From contig JAKVCD010000001.1 of assembly GCA_022446815.1 (NCBI GenBank), positions 294,997 through 358,996 on the forward strand: DNA of 64,000 bases. Direction: 5' to 3'. Source of the DNA: Planctomycetota bacterium. GTDB lineage: Bacteria > Planctomycetota > UBA1135 > GCA-002686595. Shown in pieces: positions 52,049 to 61,729 of the stretch (position 1 is the first letter of the stretch; each line of letters begins with the position of its first letter). The notes below the pieces were generated by a model. The model was not told where the DNA came from and searched no databases. It was given only the letters and a program-made list of their open reading frames with translations. A program made the position numbers and the translations under genes.

Positions 52049-54457
52049 ATGACATTGCGTCTTCTCGCATGCCTATGCGCTATTCACCTTCTGGAGGGCC
52101 TCTCTAGTGCTCAACAGTGGGGGCCATGGCAGGCTGTAGGGCCTTTTGAGCACCTTCTGGGCTACACAAACCTCGACGAGAGGCATGACCCAGAGCGAGA
52201 GCTCAGCGAGATGAAATACGGCCGGCCAGGCCCGGACCTTGAGAAGGTCTACCGTGGAGAGGGGCGGGTCGAGGTTCGTTGGCAGGAGGTCGCGGGTGGA
52301 AGCACCGCATTCGACGTGGGCGGGATCCAGTTCGCCGGTGTGCTGCCTGCTGTGCCAGGCAAGGCCAACTGGAGCGACTACTCCGCCGCCTACCTCTACC
52401 GGAAGGCGGTGGTGGGCTCTGATCGAGCTGTGCGCGTACATATGGGCAGCGACGACGGGCTCAAGGTCTGGCTCAACGGTGGCCTGGTCTTCGAACGCTC
52501 GACGGGCCGCGGCGTTGACCCCTATGACGAGGCCCTCGTGCTGCCTATGCGAGAGGGCGAGAACCACCTGTTGGTGAAGGTCGTCAACGGTGAGGGGGGC
52601 TGGGGGTTCCAGATGGCGCCTTGGCGGGCGGTGAACCAGCTCGGGATCAATGAGTCCATCGAGCGGGGGGTGAAGCACTTCCTCGATCGCCAGCTCATCG
52701 ATGGCTCGTGGGGCTCCTACAGCCACATTGATCCAGGGCACACAGCCTTCCGGATCTACACCCTCCTCAAGTGTGGCGTGCGCATGAGCCATCCCGCCAT
52801 TCAGCGCGGGCGCGCCTTCATCTTGGCGCACGAGAACGACGCGACCTACCCCGTCGCGGCGAAGATCTTGGCCCTTGCAGAGATGAACGAAGAGGGTGAC
52901 AAGGAGCGCATCAGCGAGCTCCTTGAGCTGCTCTGGGACAACCAGCGTGAGGATGGGCTCTATCACTACTCCGACGGTGGCTACAACTCACACCTCGACC
53001 GCGGCGACCTCTCGAACGCGCTCTTCGCCGCCTTGGCCATGAGGGCTGCGAGTCAGGCAGGAGTGACGATCAAGCCGGCTCGTTGGTCCGCGCTCGCCAA
53101 GGGCGCGCTCGCTTGTTGGAAGCCGTCGGATGGCTCGCCCCGGACAGGGAGCCGCGCAGAACCTCGGGGCTTCTCGTACGTGCCGAACTCTGCGGCGACG
53201 AGCTCGATGACTGTCGCTGGTGTGAGCATGCTCGCGATCGTTGACGAGCAAGCGGCCGATCGAATCATAGGCAAGCTCCGCAACCCAGTGCAGATGGGCA
53301 TGCGCACCGGCCTCGCCTGGCTCGATGAGCACTTCGTCTGGAACACGAACTACGGGCAGAGCGGCGGTCATCACAACTTCTTCAGCATCTACGGGATCGA
53401 GCGCGTCGGGGGTCTGCTCGATCTCCCCGTCGTATCGAACAAGGACTGGTACTACGAAGGCGCGCGTCAGCTCTTAGCTTGGCAGTCAGATGACGGGACC
53501 TGGTCTGAGGCGAGCGGGCACACGGAGACAGAGCTCGCACTGCTCTTCTTGAAGCGCGCCACCGCGAGGACCTCTGGTGGAGACCAGAGCCAAGGGCAGA
53601 CCGTGTGGTCGACGGCGGATGACCCCTCCGCCGAGGTCGCGCTCCGCGGCAGCGGCGACACCCCCGTCACGGTGTGGATCGAGTCCGTCCACGAGGAGGT
53701 CAAAGGCGACCTAGAGTGGGAGGGGGAGGAGGGCCGTGGCCCGCACATCTCTCGCGTCGACTACTTCATCCGCCGAGATGTGCCCGGCGCGGCGGTCGAG
53801 CGAGTTGAGCGCATCACGACTGACCCCGGCGCGGCGATGGGGGCAGAGCGCTTCGCGTTTCGCTACCGCTTCCCTGCGAACGGGATCTGGCTGGTCCACG
53901 CGCGGGTGATGTGCGTGCGAGAGTCGACCGCGGAGGGTGTCCTCGGCGAAGAGGTGGAGCTGCTCTCCGCTGAGATGGAGGTCGTCGTGCGAGACGTCGT
54001 GACACCGGAGCAGCTCGAGTATGCAGCGGTCGCGAAGAACAACCTTCTGCGCGGGATCGAGGTGCACGCCTCGGCCTCTACGCAGATGGACGGAGAGGAG
54101 GCGGCGAAGGCGACAGACGGCCAGCACAAGACTCGCTGGCGCTGCGTTGGCGGCGACGCGGCGCCCAAGCTCAAGCTCGCCTTTGCCCGTCCGGTTCGTG
54201 GTCGTCGAGTCGTCCTCTCCCACGGTCTCGCCGCCCCCCTCTACAGCGAGCACGCGCGGGTGCTACGAGGCGAGCTCGTCCTGAACGGTCGCGACAGCTT
54301 TAGCTTCCAGATGGACCCCGACGTGATGACCAAGACAGAGATCGACCTGGGCCGCTCGCATCGAGTCCGGAGCATCGAGCTCAAGGTCCTCGAGGTGATG
54401 GACGGCGCGGTCGGCAGCAGCGCTGTCGGATTCTCTGAGGTCGAGATCTACCGCTAG
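52049..54457 (+). CDS. Exported sugar-binding/toroid/discoidin-like protein, paralogue of 40136-42784
   Basis: 802 aa with signal peptide M-T-L-R-L-L-A-C-L-C-A-I-H-L-L-E-G-L-S-S-A. Residues about 22-190 are a PA14 or galactose-binding-like sandwich (V-H-M-G-S-D-D-G-L-K-V-W-L-N-G), in place of the LamG domain of its paralogue. Residues about 205-500 are the alpha-toroid (I-D-G-S-W-G-S-Y, A-F-R-I-Y-T-L-L-K-C-G-V), then a linker sandwich. Residues about 660-802 are the discoidin-like end (V-G-F-S-E-V-E-I-Y-R). No catalytic residues are evident. The promoter probably lies in the bent AT-rich tract upstream. Confidence 0.8.
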   Translation: MTLRLLACLCAIHLLEGLSSAQQWGPWQAVGPFEHLLGYTNLDERHDPERELSEMKYGRPGPDLEKVYRGEGRVEVRWQEVAGGSTAFDVGGIQFAGVLPAVPGKANWSDYSAAYLYRKAVVGSDRAVRVHMGSDDGLKVWLNGGLVFERSTGRGVDPYDEALVLPMREGENHLLVKVVNGEGGWGFQMAPWRAVNQLGINESIERGVKHFLDRQLIDGSWGSYSHIDPGHTAFRIYTLLKCGVRMSHPAIQRGRAFILAHENDATYPVAAKILALAEMNEEGDKERISELLELLWDNQREDGLYHYSDGGYNSHLDRGDLSNALFAALAMRAASQAGVTIKPARWSALAKGALACWKPSDGSPRTGSRAEPRGFSYVPNSAATSSMTVAGVSMLAIVDEQAADRIIGKLRNPVQMGMRTGLAWLDEHFVWNTNYGQSGGHHNFFSIYGIERVGGLLDLPVVSNKDWYYEGARQLLAWQSDDGTWSEASGHTETELALLFLKRATARTSGGDQSQGQTVWSTADDPSAEVALRGSGDTPVTVWIESVHEEVKGDLEWEGEEGRGPHISRVDYFIRRDVPGAAVERVERITTDPGAAMGAERFAFRYRFPANGIWLVHARVMCVRESTAEGVLGEEVELLSAEMEVVVRDVVTPEQLEYAAVAKNNLLRGIEVHASASTQMDGEEAAKATDGQHKTRWRCVGGDAAPKLKLAFARPVRGRRVVLSHGLAAPLYSEHARVLRGELVLNGRDSFSFQMDPDVMTKTEIDLGRSHRVRSIELKVLEVMDGAVGSSAVGFSEVEIYR

Positions 54458-54993
54458 GCAGACGCGAGTCGCGCGAGCAGCATCCGCCACGACTCGATGC
54501 GCGGGGGACCCGCTGCGGGGTCCTTGGCGCGGTCGTCGATTTTTCGCAGGCGGATCGCAGCCTCGTGGTGTGGGCTCTGCTCGAAGCGCTCGAGCTCCTC
54601 CGCAGTCATGAGGCCACCTTGGAACTTGAGGCTCTCGACGGAGGCCTCCCCGAGCGCGTCGGCATACGCAGGCGCCTTTGTCAGGAGGTAGCGCTTGGCG
54701 TCTGTGTGCAAGCGGATCGGCTCGGTCACCTCCTCGGGGAAGCAGCGCGAGAGCCACGCCGCGCCCACTGCTTCGTGGCGCTCCCCTCCGATTCCCTCGA
54801 GCATGTGGCCTACGTCATGCAGGAGGCTGGCCGCGAGCAGCGCGTCAGGGCAGCACTCCTCCCGCGCGAGGGCCGCAGACTGCAGGGCGTGCTCGAGCTG
54901 ACACACTCCATCGCCGGGGTCGACGAGGTGCCCTCGAGACTCGAAGAGGTCGAACACCCCCTGTAGAGAGGTCTGAGGGGGGGTCGGTTCCAT
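54454..54993 (-). CDS. HD-domain protein of the PhnZ / phosphonate-associated type
   Basis: 179 aa. Metal ligands of the HD fold: H35 in Q-L-E-H-A-L-Q, H59-D60 in L-L-H-D-V-G-H, H73 in E-R-H-E-A-V, H96 in R-L-H-T-D-A-K-R-Y-L, and Asp in K-I-D-D-R-A-K-D. The string Q-L-E-H-A-L-Q and R-L-H-x-D-A-K-R-Y-L, plus Q-G-G-L-M and F-E-x-x-P, define the HD oxygenase group that includes PhnZ and TmpB. These use two irons to cleave hydroxylated phosphonates. The Tyr of the PhnZ lid (Y-G-E) is not present here (D-P-G-D-G), so the substrate may differ. It overlaps the convergent toroid stop by 4 nt. Confidence 0.8.
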   Translation of the reverse strand: MEPTPPQTSLQGVFDLFESRGHLVDPGDGVCQLEHALQSAALAREECCPDALLAASLLHDVGHMLEGIGGERHEAVGAAWLSRCFPEEVTEPIRLHTDAKRYLLTKAPAYADALGEASVESLKFQGGLMTAEELERFEQSPHHEAAIRLRKIDDRAKDPAAGPPRIESWRMLLARLASA

Positions 54994-55079
54994 TCTGGGA
55001 GCCTAGCACGCTCGGAGCAGGCGATTCCCCTCCCGAGGCCCCAGGTTCCGACCGAAGACCAACGGCAGAGAGCCTGAAC

Positions 55080-55925
55080 ATGTTCACAGTCCTCATACCC
55101 TTCCATGGAGAGTCCGCCTGGCTCGCGCGCTGCCTCGCTGGGCTCTCGACCCAGGACTTCCACGAGCCCTTCGAGGTCGTGGTCATCGACAACGACACGC
55201 CCGGCCCCGCGCCCTCTGGCGTCTTCGAGCGGTACCGGGAGCACCTGCAGCTCTCCGTCGTCCGGCGCAGCGGGCTCTCGAGTCCTCTGGCGATGTCGAG
55301 CGCGAGGAACCGCGGCCTCGCCCTCGCTCAGTATGAGTGGATCGTGCACATGGACGCCGACTGCGTCCCTGGCCCCGAACACCTCCACCGCCTCCACGCG
55401 CGCATCACCGCTGCGCGCGGTGACAACCTCCTCCTCTTTGGGGTGCGACGCTTCATCAACCCCGAGCACCTCGACGAGAGGTCCATCCTCGACGGCGCTA
55501 TTGATTGGTCGAGGCTTCCAGAGGTCGCGAGCCCATCGAACTACGGGATCATGGGCGATCGCCGCCTGCCGGAGCTCGTCCAAGTCTCAGGCAGTGAGCA
55601 GCCCTGGGCCTACGCGCAGACCTGCAACCTCACCCACCGCCTCGACGCCGCCTGCGGCGTGGGGGGCTTCGACGAGGCCTTCGATGGCGCGTGGGGCTAT
55701 GAGGACATCGAGTTCGCGCACCGCCTCGTGACGATCGCGGGCGCTCGCCCGACCTTCGTCCCCGGGATCGAGGTGCATCACCACGACTCGGACGACTCCT
55801 CGAAGCTCGAGCGCAAAGACAAGACGATGAACCCCAACTGGCACCGAGCCTGCGAGCTCATCCCGGGCTTCAGTGAGTTCAGCCGCGAGCGCTACCGCCG
55901 GATCGACCCTTCGATCGCGGTCTAG
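55080..55925 (+). CDS. Family 2 glycosyltransferase
   Basis: 281 aa from the ATG at 55080; a longer frame to 54678 would overlap the HD gene and has no family support. GT-A fold: [15 protein letters not shown], metal motif M-D92-A-D94-C-V-P-G, and the acceptor-side [14 protein letters not shown], as in galactosyltransferase-like C-termini. It probably adds a sugar to a cell-surface glycan. Its last 47 bases overlap the end of the convergent ygiQ-like gene. Confidence 0.88.
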   Translation: MFTVLIPFHGESAWLARCLAGLSTQDFHEPFEVVVIDNDTPGPAPSGVFERYREHLQLSVVRRSGLSSPLAMSSARNRGLALAQYEWIVHMDADCVPGPEHLHRLHARITAARGDNLLLFGVRRFINPEHLDERSILDGAIDWSRLPEVASPSNYGIMGDRRLPELVQVSGSEQPWAYAQTCNLTHRLDAACGVGGFDEAFDGAWGYEDIEFAHRLVTIAGARPTFVPGIEVHHHDSDDSSKLERKDKTMNPNWHRACELIPGFSEFSRERYRRIDPSIAV

Positions 55926-57819
55926 CGCCGCCTCGCTTCTTCCCGCCGCCTCGAAGCTTGGCGTCAGCGGCGCGCCTTCGCGCGGCGATCGCCTCCTTCG
56001 GAGGGTTCGAGGGGATCAAGCACTCACGGCCTGAGCCGATGAGGTCTTCGCGGCCTGCCTCGACGAGCGCGCGTCGTACGGTGAACCAGTTCTCCGGCAG
56101 GAAGAACTGCATGAGCGCGCGCTGCACCTTGCGGTCGCTCAAGCGCTGGACTGTCTTCACGGGCTTCATCGTCATCGGGTCGAGGCCGGTGAAGTGCATG
56201 CAGGTCGCCACGTCCATCGGCGCGGGGATGAAGTCTTGGACCTGCAGCGGCTTGTAGCCGCGCGCCTTCAAAAAGACGGCGAGGTCGATCATCTCTTCGA
56301 CGCCGGAGCCGGGGTGGCTCGCGATGAAGTAGGGGACGAGGTACTGCTCCTTACCTGCGCGCGCGGAGGCGGCGAGGAAGCGCTCGGCGAACTCGTCGAA
56401 GCTGTCGACCGGGGGCTTCTTCATGTTGTTGAGGACGTCCTCAGAGACGTGCTCCGGCGCGACCTTCAGATGGCCGCTCACGTGGTGAGCGGCCATCTCC
56501 TCGAGGTACTCGTCTTCGTTCGCCGCGAGGTCCATGCGGATCCCGGAGGCGACGTGTACGCGCTTCACGCCGTCGACCTCGCGCGCTTCCCGCAAGAGCT
56601 CCACCGTCGGCGCGTGGTCCGTGTCGAGGAGCTTGCACACCGTCGGGTGGACGCAAGAGAGCCGCCGGCAGACCTTCTCGACCTCCGGCTTGGAGCAGCG
56701 CATGCGATACATGTTCGCGGTAGGCCCGCCGAGGTCTGAGATGTTGCCCTTGAAGTCGGGCTGCGCCGCGAGGGCTTCGACCTCCTTCAAGATGGACTCC
56801 TTCGAGCGGCTCTGAATCGCGCGCCCCTGGTGCATCGTGATGGAGCAGAAGGTGCAGCCGCCGAAGCAGCCGCGCATGATCGTCACGGAGTCGCGGATCA
56901 TCTCCCAGGCCGGGATCGTGTCCGCGTAGGAGGGGTGCGGCCGGCGCGTGAAGGGCTGGTCGTAGGCGGCGTCGAGCTCGGCCTCTTCGAGGGCGAGCGG
57001 GGGGGGGTTAATAACGAGCGCGCCGCCGCCGGGATCTTGGGTCAGACGCTTGGCGTTCAGCGGGTTGGTCTCGTGGTGGAGGAGGCGGGTCATCGTCGCG
57101 AATGCGACGCCGTCAGACTGCACCTCTTCGAAGCTCGGGAGGGCGACGGTCTCGCCCATCTCGCTGAAGTGATCGGGGAGCTCTTCTTTCCCGCCGAGCA
57201 GGTAGGCGACCCCGCGCATATCGCGGAGGTCGCGCGCGCTCTCGCCCGCATCTAGGCGCCTCGCGACCTCACAGATCGTGCGCTCGCCCATGCCGTAGCC
57301 CAAGAGGTCAGCCTTGGTGGAGGCGAGCACCGAAGGCCGCACCTTTTCAGACCACCAGTCATAGTGAGCGATCCGTCGCAAGGAGGCCTCGACACCGCCG
57401 ATCACTATGGGGACCTCCTTGAAGGCCTCGCGGCATCGCTGCGCGTACACGTTGGTCGCGCGGTCGGGCCTGCGCTCGATCGCGCCGCCAGGGGAGTAGG
57501 CGTCCTCGTTGCGCCGCTTCCGGTTGGCGGTGTAGTGGTTGATCATCGAGTCCATGTTCCCCGCGGAGACGGCGTAGAAGAGCCGGGGGGGACCCATGGC
57601 TCGCCAGGCGTCAGCGCTCTTCCAGTCGGGCTGGGCGAGGACCGCGACCTTGAAGCCCGCGGCCTCGAGGGAGCGACCTAAGAGCGCGGCGGCGAAGGAG
57701 GGGTGGTCCACGTAGGCGTCGCCCGAGACGAAGATGACGTCGGGCTGCTCCCAGCCGCGCGCCGCCACCTCGGCGGCGGTGGTGGGCAGGAAGGAGTCTG
57801 TGGAGTGGGAGACGGACAT
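55879..57819 (-). CDS. YgiQ-family radical SAM protein (UPF0313)
   Basis: 646 aa from the ATG at 57819, which has GAGGT 4-5 nt upstream; a longer frame to 57999 is rejected. The N-terminal extension ([14 protein letters not shown]) and the radical SAM motif C-F-G-G-C-T-F-C (CxxxCxxC) are diagnostic of UPF0313. [12 protein letters not shown] also matches. The C-terminus is basic and Gly/Arg-rich, as in many members. The reaction is not known for the family. Cytoplasmic. Confidence 0.93.
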   Translation of the reverse strand: MSVSHSTDSFLPTTAAEVAARGWEQPDVIFVSGDAYVDHPSFAAALLGRSLEAAGFKVAVLAQPDWKSADAWRAMGPPRLFYAVSAGNMDSMINHYTANRKRRNEDAYSPGGAIERRPDRATNVYAQRCREAFKEVPIVIGGVEASLRRIAHYDWWSEKVRPSVLASTKADLLGYGMGERTICEVARRLDAGESARDLRDMRGVAYLLGGKEELPDHFSEMGETVALPSFEEVQSDGVAFATMTRLLHHETNPLNAKRLTQDPGGGALVINPPPLALEEAELDAAYDQPFTRRPHPSYADTIPAWEMIRDSVTIMRGCFGGCTFCSITMHQGRAIQSRSKESILKEVEALAAQPDFKGNISDLGGPTANMYRMRCSKPEVEKVCRRLSCVHPTVCKLLDTDHAPTVELLREAREVDGVKRVHVASGIRMDLAANEDEYLEEMAAHHVSGHLKVAPEHVSEDVLNNMKKPPVDSFDEFAERFLAASARAGKEQYLVPYFIASHPGSGVEEMIDLAVFLKARGYKPLQVQDFIPAPMDVATCMHFTGLDPMTMKPVKTVQRLSDRKVQRALMQFFLPENWFTVRRALVEAGREDLIGSGRECLIPSNPPKEAIAARRRAADAKLRGGGKKRGGARPRSKGRSGGSARG

Positions 57820-57919
57820 GACCTCTATCGAGTCCGCTTCTGAGCGGGCGCGAGGGGTGAATTCTAGTCGAGATCCGAGAATTCGTCCGGCTGAGTTGCA
57901 GCGCTGAGCCGCGCGCTGC

Positions 57920-59320
57920 TCACTCGGGCATGCGCCGCACGTCGGGCTCGTCCACCCAGCCAGCTTCGCGCTGCTCTGAGCCGGCGCGGTCGATGTCACC
58001 GAGGGTCGCTCGCGCCTCCTCTGCGAGGGCGGTGAGGCGCGCTACGACCTCGGGGTGAGCCTCGGAGACGTCGGTCTCCTCGGAGACCTCGACCCCCAAG
58101 TCGAAGAGCTGCAGCGGCGCAGGCCCTTCAGACTTGCCCCAGTTGCGTCGCTTGTCCGCGAGGGAGAGGTGCAGCTTCCAGCGTCCGCTGCGGACGGCCT
58201 GCAGCTGGTTCATCTGATAGAAGTAGAAGGCCTCGTGCGGGCTCGTCGCGCCGGCCTCGCCGCGGAGCAGCGCGCTGATGTCGCGCCCGTCCATCTCCGG
58301 CGCGCGCGCGCCGGCGAGCTTGGCGAAGGTGGGGAAGAGGTCGAAGGCGACGGTGAGCTCGTCGCATATAGAGCCCGCAGGGATCTCGCGCGGCCACCAC
58401 GCGATGCAAGGGACGCGCTGTCCGCCATCCCAGGTCTGGCCCTTGCGACCTCGGAGCGAGCCGTTACTGCCGCCGTTGTCTCCGCGCGCGCCGTTGTCGG
58501 AGGTGAAGACGATCACGGTGTCCTCTGCGATGCCCTCTTCACGCAAGGCGGCGACGATCGCGCCCATCGAGGCGTCGAGCTCTTCGACAGCGTCGCCGTA
58601 GCGCCCGTTCTGAGATTGGTCGCGGAACTCGTCGCTCGCGTGGAGCGGGACGTGGACCATGGCGTGGGGGATGTAGAGGAAGAAGGGCTCGTCAGCGTGC
58701 TCGCGGATGAAGCGCAGAGACTCCTCGGTGAAGCGCTTTGTCAGCGTGTCTTGGACCGCGGGCGCTTCGATCACGACCTCGTCGCGCATCAGAGGGAGCG
58801 GCGGCCTGCCGGGGCCGGTGCGAGCGACCATGTCGTTTGAGTAGGGGATGCCGTAGTACTCGTCGAAGCCGTGACGGGTCGGGAGGAACTCGAGCTGATC
58901 GCCGAGGTGCCACTTGCCGACACACGCGGTCGCGTAGCCAGCCTCCTTCAAGGACTCGGCGAGGGTCAGCTCGTCAGGGTGGATGCCCTTCTTCCCGCCG
59001 GGGAAGAGCACGCAGAGCTCGCGCTCGTCGAGATGCAAGCCGACGCGCTGGGGGTAGTTGCCCGTCATGAGCGCTGCGCGCGAGGGCGTGCATACGCTGC
59101 TCGCCACGTAGAAGTCTGTGAGGCGCATCCCCTCGGCGGCGAGGGCGTCGAGGTGTGGTGTGCGGTTCACCTCGGAGCCGAAGCAGCCGAGGTCGCCGTA
59201 CCCCATGTCGTCGATGTAGACGAGGATGAAGTTCGGCTTGCGAGGGCTCTCCAAGCCGAGGCCGGCGCAGGCCGTGATGAGCAGGGAGGCCAAGCAGAGG
59301 CACTTCAGGGACTTCGACAT
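57920..59320 (-). CDS. Exported sulfatase (type I, Cys-type formylglycine)
   Basis: 466 aa from the ATG at 59320. The leader ends L-L-I-T-A-C18, so it may be a lipoprotein. The sulfatase signature V-C77-T-P-S-R81-A-A-L-M-T-G gives the formylglycine after maturation. D37-D38 and F-T-S-D-N-G-A binding sites for calcium are present, as are G-K-W-H-L-G and N-G-S-L-R-G-R-K. It should cleave sulfate esters from marine sulfated polysaccharides. Sulfatases are numerous in Planctomycetota. The substrate cannot be derived. A gap of 100 nt separates its stop from the ygiQ-like start; both are on the minus strand. Confidence 0.93.
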   Translation of the reverse strand: MSKSLKCLCLASLLITACAGLGLESPRKPNFILVYIDDMGYGDLGCFGSEVNRTPHLDALAAEGMRLTDFYVASSVCTPSRAALMTGNYPQRVGLHLDERELCVLFPGGKKGIHPDELTLAESLKEAGYATACVGKWHLGDQLEFLPTRHGFDEYYGIPYSNDMVARTGPGRPPLPLMRDEVVIEAPAVQDTLTKRFTEESLRFIREHADEPFFLYIPHAMVHVPLHASDEFRDQSQNGRYGDAVEELDASMGAIVAALREEGIAEDTVIVFTSDNGARGDNGGSNGSLRGRKGQTWDGGQRVPCIAWWPREIPAGSICDELTVAFDLFPTFAKLAGARAPEMDGRDISALLRGEAGATSPHEAFYFYQMNQLQAVRSGRWKLHLSLADKRRNWGKSEGPAPLQLFDLGVEVSEETDVSEAHPEVVARLTALAEEARATLGDIDRAGSEQREAGWVDEPDVRRMPE

Positions 59321-59421
59321 GGGCAGGATTCTAGGCGAGAGGGCGAAAGGAGGCGCGCTGTGCTGCGAAAGGAGGGAACGGCGGCGGAGGTGGGCTCTCG
59401 CTGCCGATGGTGAGAGGTGAG

Positions 59422-60180
59422 ATGTCAAAGCTCTTGAATGTCATGGCGTTGGTGGTGCTCGGCGGTCTCGTCGGGGTGGTCGGCTGGTGGACGAATCACT
59501 ATCGCGAGTCGCTCGCAGAGCACGAGCGGGACATCGAGGCCCGCGAAGAGCGCATTTCGGCCCTAAACCAAGAGCTCGAGGCGCAGGTCCTCGAGTTGCG
59601 CGCAGTCGAGGAGAAGCTCAGCGTGCTCAGCGAAGAGAACGAGGAGCTGGAGCTGAGGAACAGGCTCTTACGCCTCGACCACCGGCTCGCGCGGGTCGAG
59701 GTCTTGGAGCAGCGTGAGAGCGAGGGCGAGGTCACCACGAGCGTGCGCTTCACGGAGCTCGGTCCGGGCGGCAAGCCGGCGGGCGAGGCGAAGGAGGTCG
59801 AGGTGCGCGGGCGCTTCCTCTACCTCGAGTCGCAGGTCGTGAAGTTCTCGGACGAGTACGTCGAGTCAGCCGACCCGCTGCGCGGGACCTCCATCTGCCT
59901 CTTCCGCCGCGTCTTCGGCGAGCAGCAGAAGCCCATGGACGGGCCGGAGCTCGACCCCGTCGGCGCGAGCCCTGGCGTCGTCAGAGGCGACAACGTCCGC
60001 GCGGCGGAGCACGCCGAGCTGTGGCAGCGCTTCTGGGACTACGCCAATGATCCCAAGCTCGCGCGCGAGGCCGGCGTGCGCGCGGTGCACGGCGAGGCGC
60101 CCTTCACCGAGCTCCGTCCTGGCAAGAGCTACCGCGTCGAGCTGCGCGCCTCAGGCGGGCTCTCGATTCAGCCCGAGTGA
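59422..60180 (+). CDS. Single-pass coiled-coil membrane protein
   Basis: 252 aa from the ATG at 59422 (AGAGGTG upstream; an ATG at 59407 is in frame but weaker). Residues 4-22 are a membrane helix (L-L-N-V-M-A-L-V-V-L-G-G-L-V-G-V-V-G-W), and residues about 28-95 a Glu/Leu heptad coiled coil (E-L-E-A-Q-V-L-E-L-R-A-V-E-E-K-L). The remainder is a beta-rich domain (V-E-V-R-G-R-F-L-Y-L-E) with a conserved-looking P-L-R-G-T-S-I-C-L-F-R-R. It is reminiscent of envelope-scaffold proteins, but I do not recognise the family. Confidence 0.65.
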   Translation: MSKLLNVMALVVLGGLVGVVGWWTNHYRESLAEHERDIEAREERISALNQELEAQVLELRAVEEKLSVLSEENEELELRNRLLRLDHRLARVEVLEQRESEGEVTTSVRFTELGPGGKPAGEAKEVEVRGRFLYLESQVVKFSDEYVESADPLRGTSICLFRRVFGEQQKPMDGPELDPVGASPGVVRGDNVRAAEHAELWQRFWDYANDPKLAREAGVRAVHGEAPFTELRPGKSYRVELRASGGLSIQPE

Positions 60181-60188
60181 GCGAGGCC

Positions 60189-60815
60189 TCACAGCCGGCG
60201 CAGCTTGAGGGCCTTGAGGCCTGCGCGCGTCTGGAAGGCGGCGAAGCCTAGCGGCCGAGAGGGGAGCACCTCTGTGCGCAGCTCGATGCGCTTGCCCTTG
60301 AGCGCCACATCATGGAGGGGCTCGCCGTCGAGCCAGGTCTTGATGTGCGTCGGCGTCACGCGGACGCGCGCTGTGTAGTCGCGGCCGAGCTCGTAGGAGA
60401 GGAAGCGCGCCGTCTCGTTGGTTGAGGCGTCGTCACCGTCGATGCATGAGATGCCGGTGAGCGAGCCGCCCCAGCCGCCGAGGATGAGGGTCGCGTGGCT
60501 CTGGTCTACGGGGAAGGTGAGGCCGCAGAAGAAGTCCGTGCCCATGAGGCGCGCTGCGGTGACCTCGAGCTCGTAGCTCGTCATGGGGAGCTCGTCCCCG
60601 GTCCAGTGCATGCCCGTCAAGGGCGTGCCCATCTCGAAGACGAGGTGCTCACCCTCCGCTTGGATCTCTCCCTCGCCGCCGAAGGGCGTAGAGCTCCAAC
60701 CCTCGGTGTGGGTCGCGTCGAGGAGGAGGGTCCAATGAGGTGCGCTCTCCTCGAGGCCCGCGCACGCGCCTGAGGTCATGCTGAGCAGGATGGCGGTGAG
60801 GTGGCGCGGGCTCAT
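60189..60815 (-). CDS. DUF1080-like lipoprotein
   Basis: 208 aa. The signal ends S-G-A-C with lipid Cys18. The remainder is one beta-sandwich of the DUF1080/LamG kind (W-T-L-L-L-D-A-T-H-T-E-G-W, T-W-L-D-G-E-P-L-H-D-V, L-G-F-A-A-F-Q-T-R-A). No catalytic motif beyond the fold. The start overlaps the stop of the PhyH-type gene by 4 nt (ATGA), so the two are translationally coupled. Confidence 0.75.
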   Translation of the reverse strand: MSPRHLTAILLSMTSGACAGLEESAPHWTLLLDATHTEGWSSTPFGGEGEIQAEGEHLVFEMGTPLTGMHWTGDELPMTSYELEVTAARLMGTDFFCGLTFPVDQSHATLILGGWGGSLTGISCIDGDDASTNETARFLSYELGRDYTARVRVTPTHIKTWLDGEPLHDVALKGKRIELRTEVLPSRPLGFAAFQTRAGLKALKLRRL

Positions 60816-61699
60816 GAGCTGCTCCGGTCGAGGACGATGGGGAAGAAGGCGCCCTCGACGAGCGCGCCAGCTTGGAGGAGGGGGCAGCCCTTCAGGAGGG
60901 GCGCGCCTGCGTCGGCGCAGCGCGTGTTAGGTCCCATGAAGTTCAGCACGACGCCACGCCGCGGCCTCTCAGAGCGGTTGGCGAAGGAGCCGTGCACGGT
61001 GCTGGAGTGATGGATGGAGGCTTGTCCTGCCTTGAGGGGCACGGCGACAGGCTGGAAGGCGGCGCGCTGTTCCTCGTCGAGGTGGGCCTTAAGTTGGTCC
61101 ATGTCGCCGCCGAAGGAGGCTGCGGGGAGCGGGCCCCAGCGATGTGAGCCAGGGACAAAGTGCAGGCAGCCGCTCTCCTCGTCGGAGTCGTCGAGGGAGA
61201 TGTGGATGGTGATGTGGTTCTCGGGTTGGGTGCGCTGCCAGTAGGACCAGTCCTGATGCCAGGGGACGACGCCGGGGTGCTGCGCGGGCTTCCAGAAGAC
61301 CTGGTCGTGCCAGAGGCGCAGGCGCTCGACGCCGAGGAGCGCGGCCAAGGGGACCGTCACGCCGGGGTGGAAGGCGAGGTCGTGGAAGAGCGCGTCGACG
61401 CGCCAGGCGCCGAGGAAGTGGAGCACGACCTCATCAGGCCGCTCCACCCAGGCCTCTTCGACCTCGTAGAGCAGGGGCCTGTGTCGCTCGAGGTTTGCGC
61501 CGAGCTCTTCGAGGCGGGCTCGTAGCGCCTCGACTTCGTCTCCGTCTAGCAGCTCGAGCGGCGCGAGGAAGCCGCGCTCATGGAAGGCCTCACGCGCTTC
61601 GCTCGAGAGCTCCCACGCGCGGAGGTCTCCGCCTGCCGACGGGTAGGCGTCGGCGATAGGGGCGTGGTGTCTCTCGAGTCCGCTCGTGGTGGAGGTCAT
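60812..61699 (-). CDS. Phytanoyl-CoA dioxygenase (PhyH) family oxygenase
   Basis: 295 aa. The iron facial triad is visible: H148-x-D150 in P-W-H-Q-D-W-S-Y-W and H236 in H-H-S-S-T-V-H-G-S, and the 2-oxoglutarate Arg is likely in E-R-P-R-R-G. The core G-C-L-H-F-V-P-G-S-H is typical. PhyH enzymes hydroxylate alkyl chains, phosphonates (PhnY, TmpA) or ectoine. A PhnZ-like gene lies about 6 kb away on the same strand, but no operon joins them, so a phosphonate role is speculative. Confidence 0.87.
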   Translation of the reverse strand: MTSTTSGLERHHAPIADAYPSAGGDLRAWELSSEAREAFHERGFLAPLELLDGDEVEALRARLEELGANLERHRPLLYEVEEAWVERPDEVVLHFLGAWRVDALFHDLAFHPGVTVPLAALLGVERLRLWHDQVFWKPAQHPGVVPWHQDWSYWQRTQPENHITIHISLDDSDEESGCLHFVPGSHRWGPLPAASFGGDMDQLKAHLDEEQRAAFQPVAVPLKAGQASIHHSSTVHGSFANRSERPRRGVVLNFMGPNTRCADAGAPLLKGCPLLQAGALVEGAFFPIVLDRSSS

Positions 61700-61729
61700 G
61701 GCTCACCCGCCTGAGGCGGGGCGCCCAGC

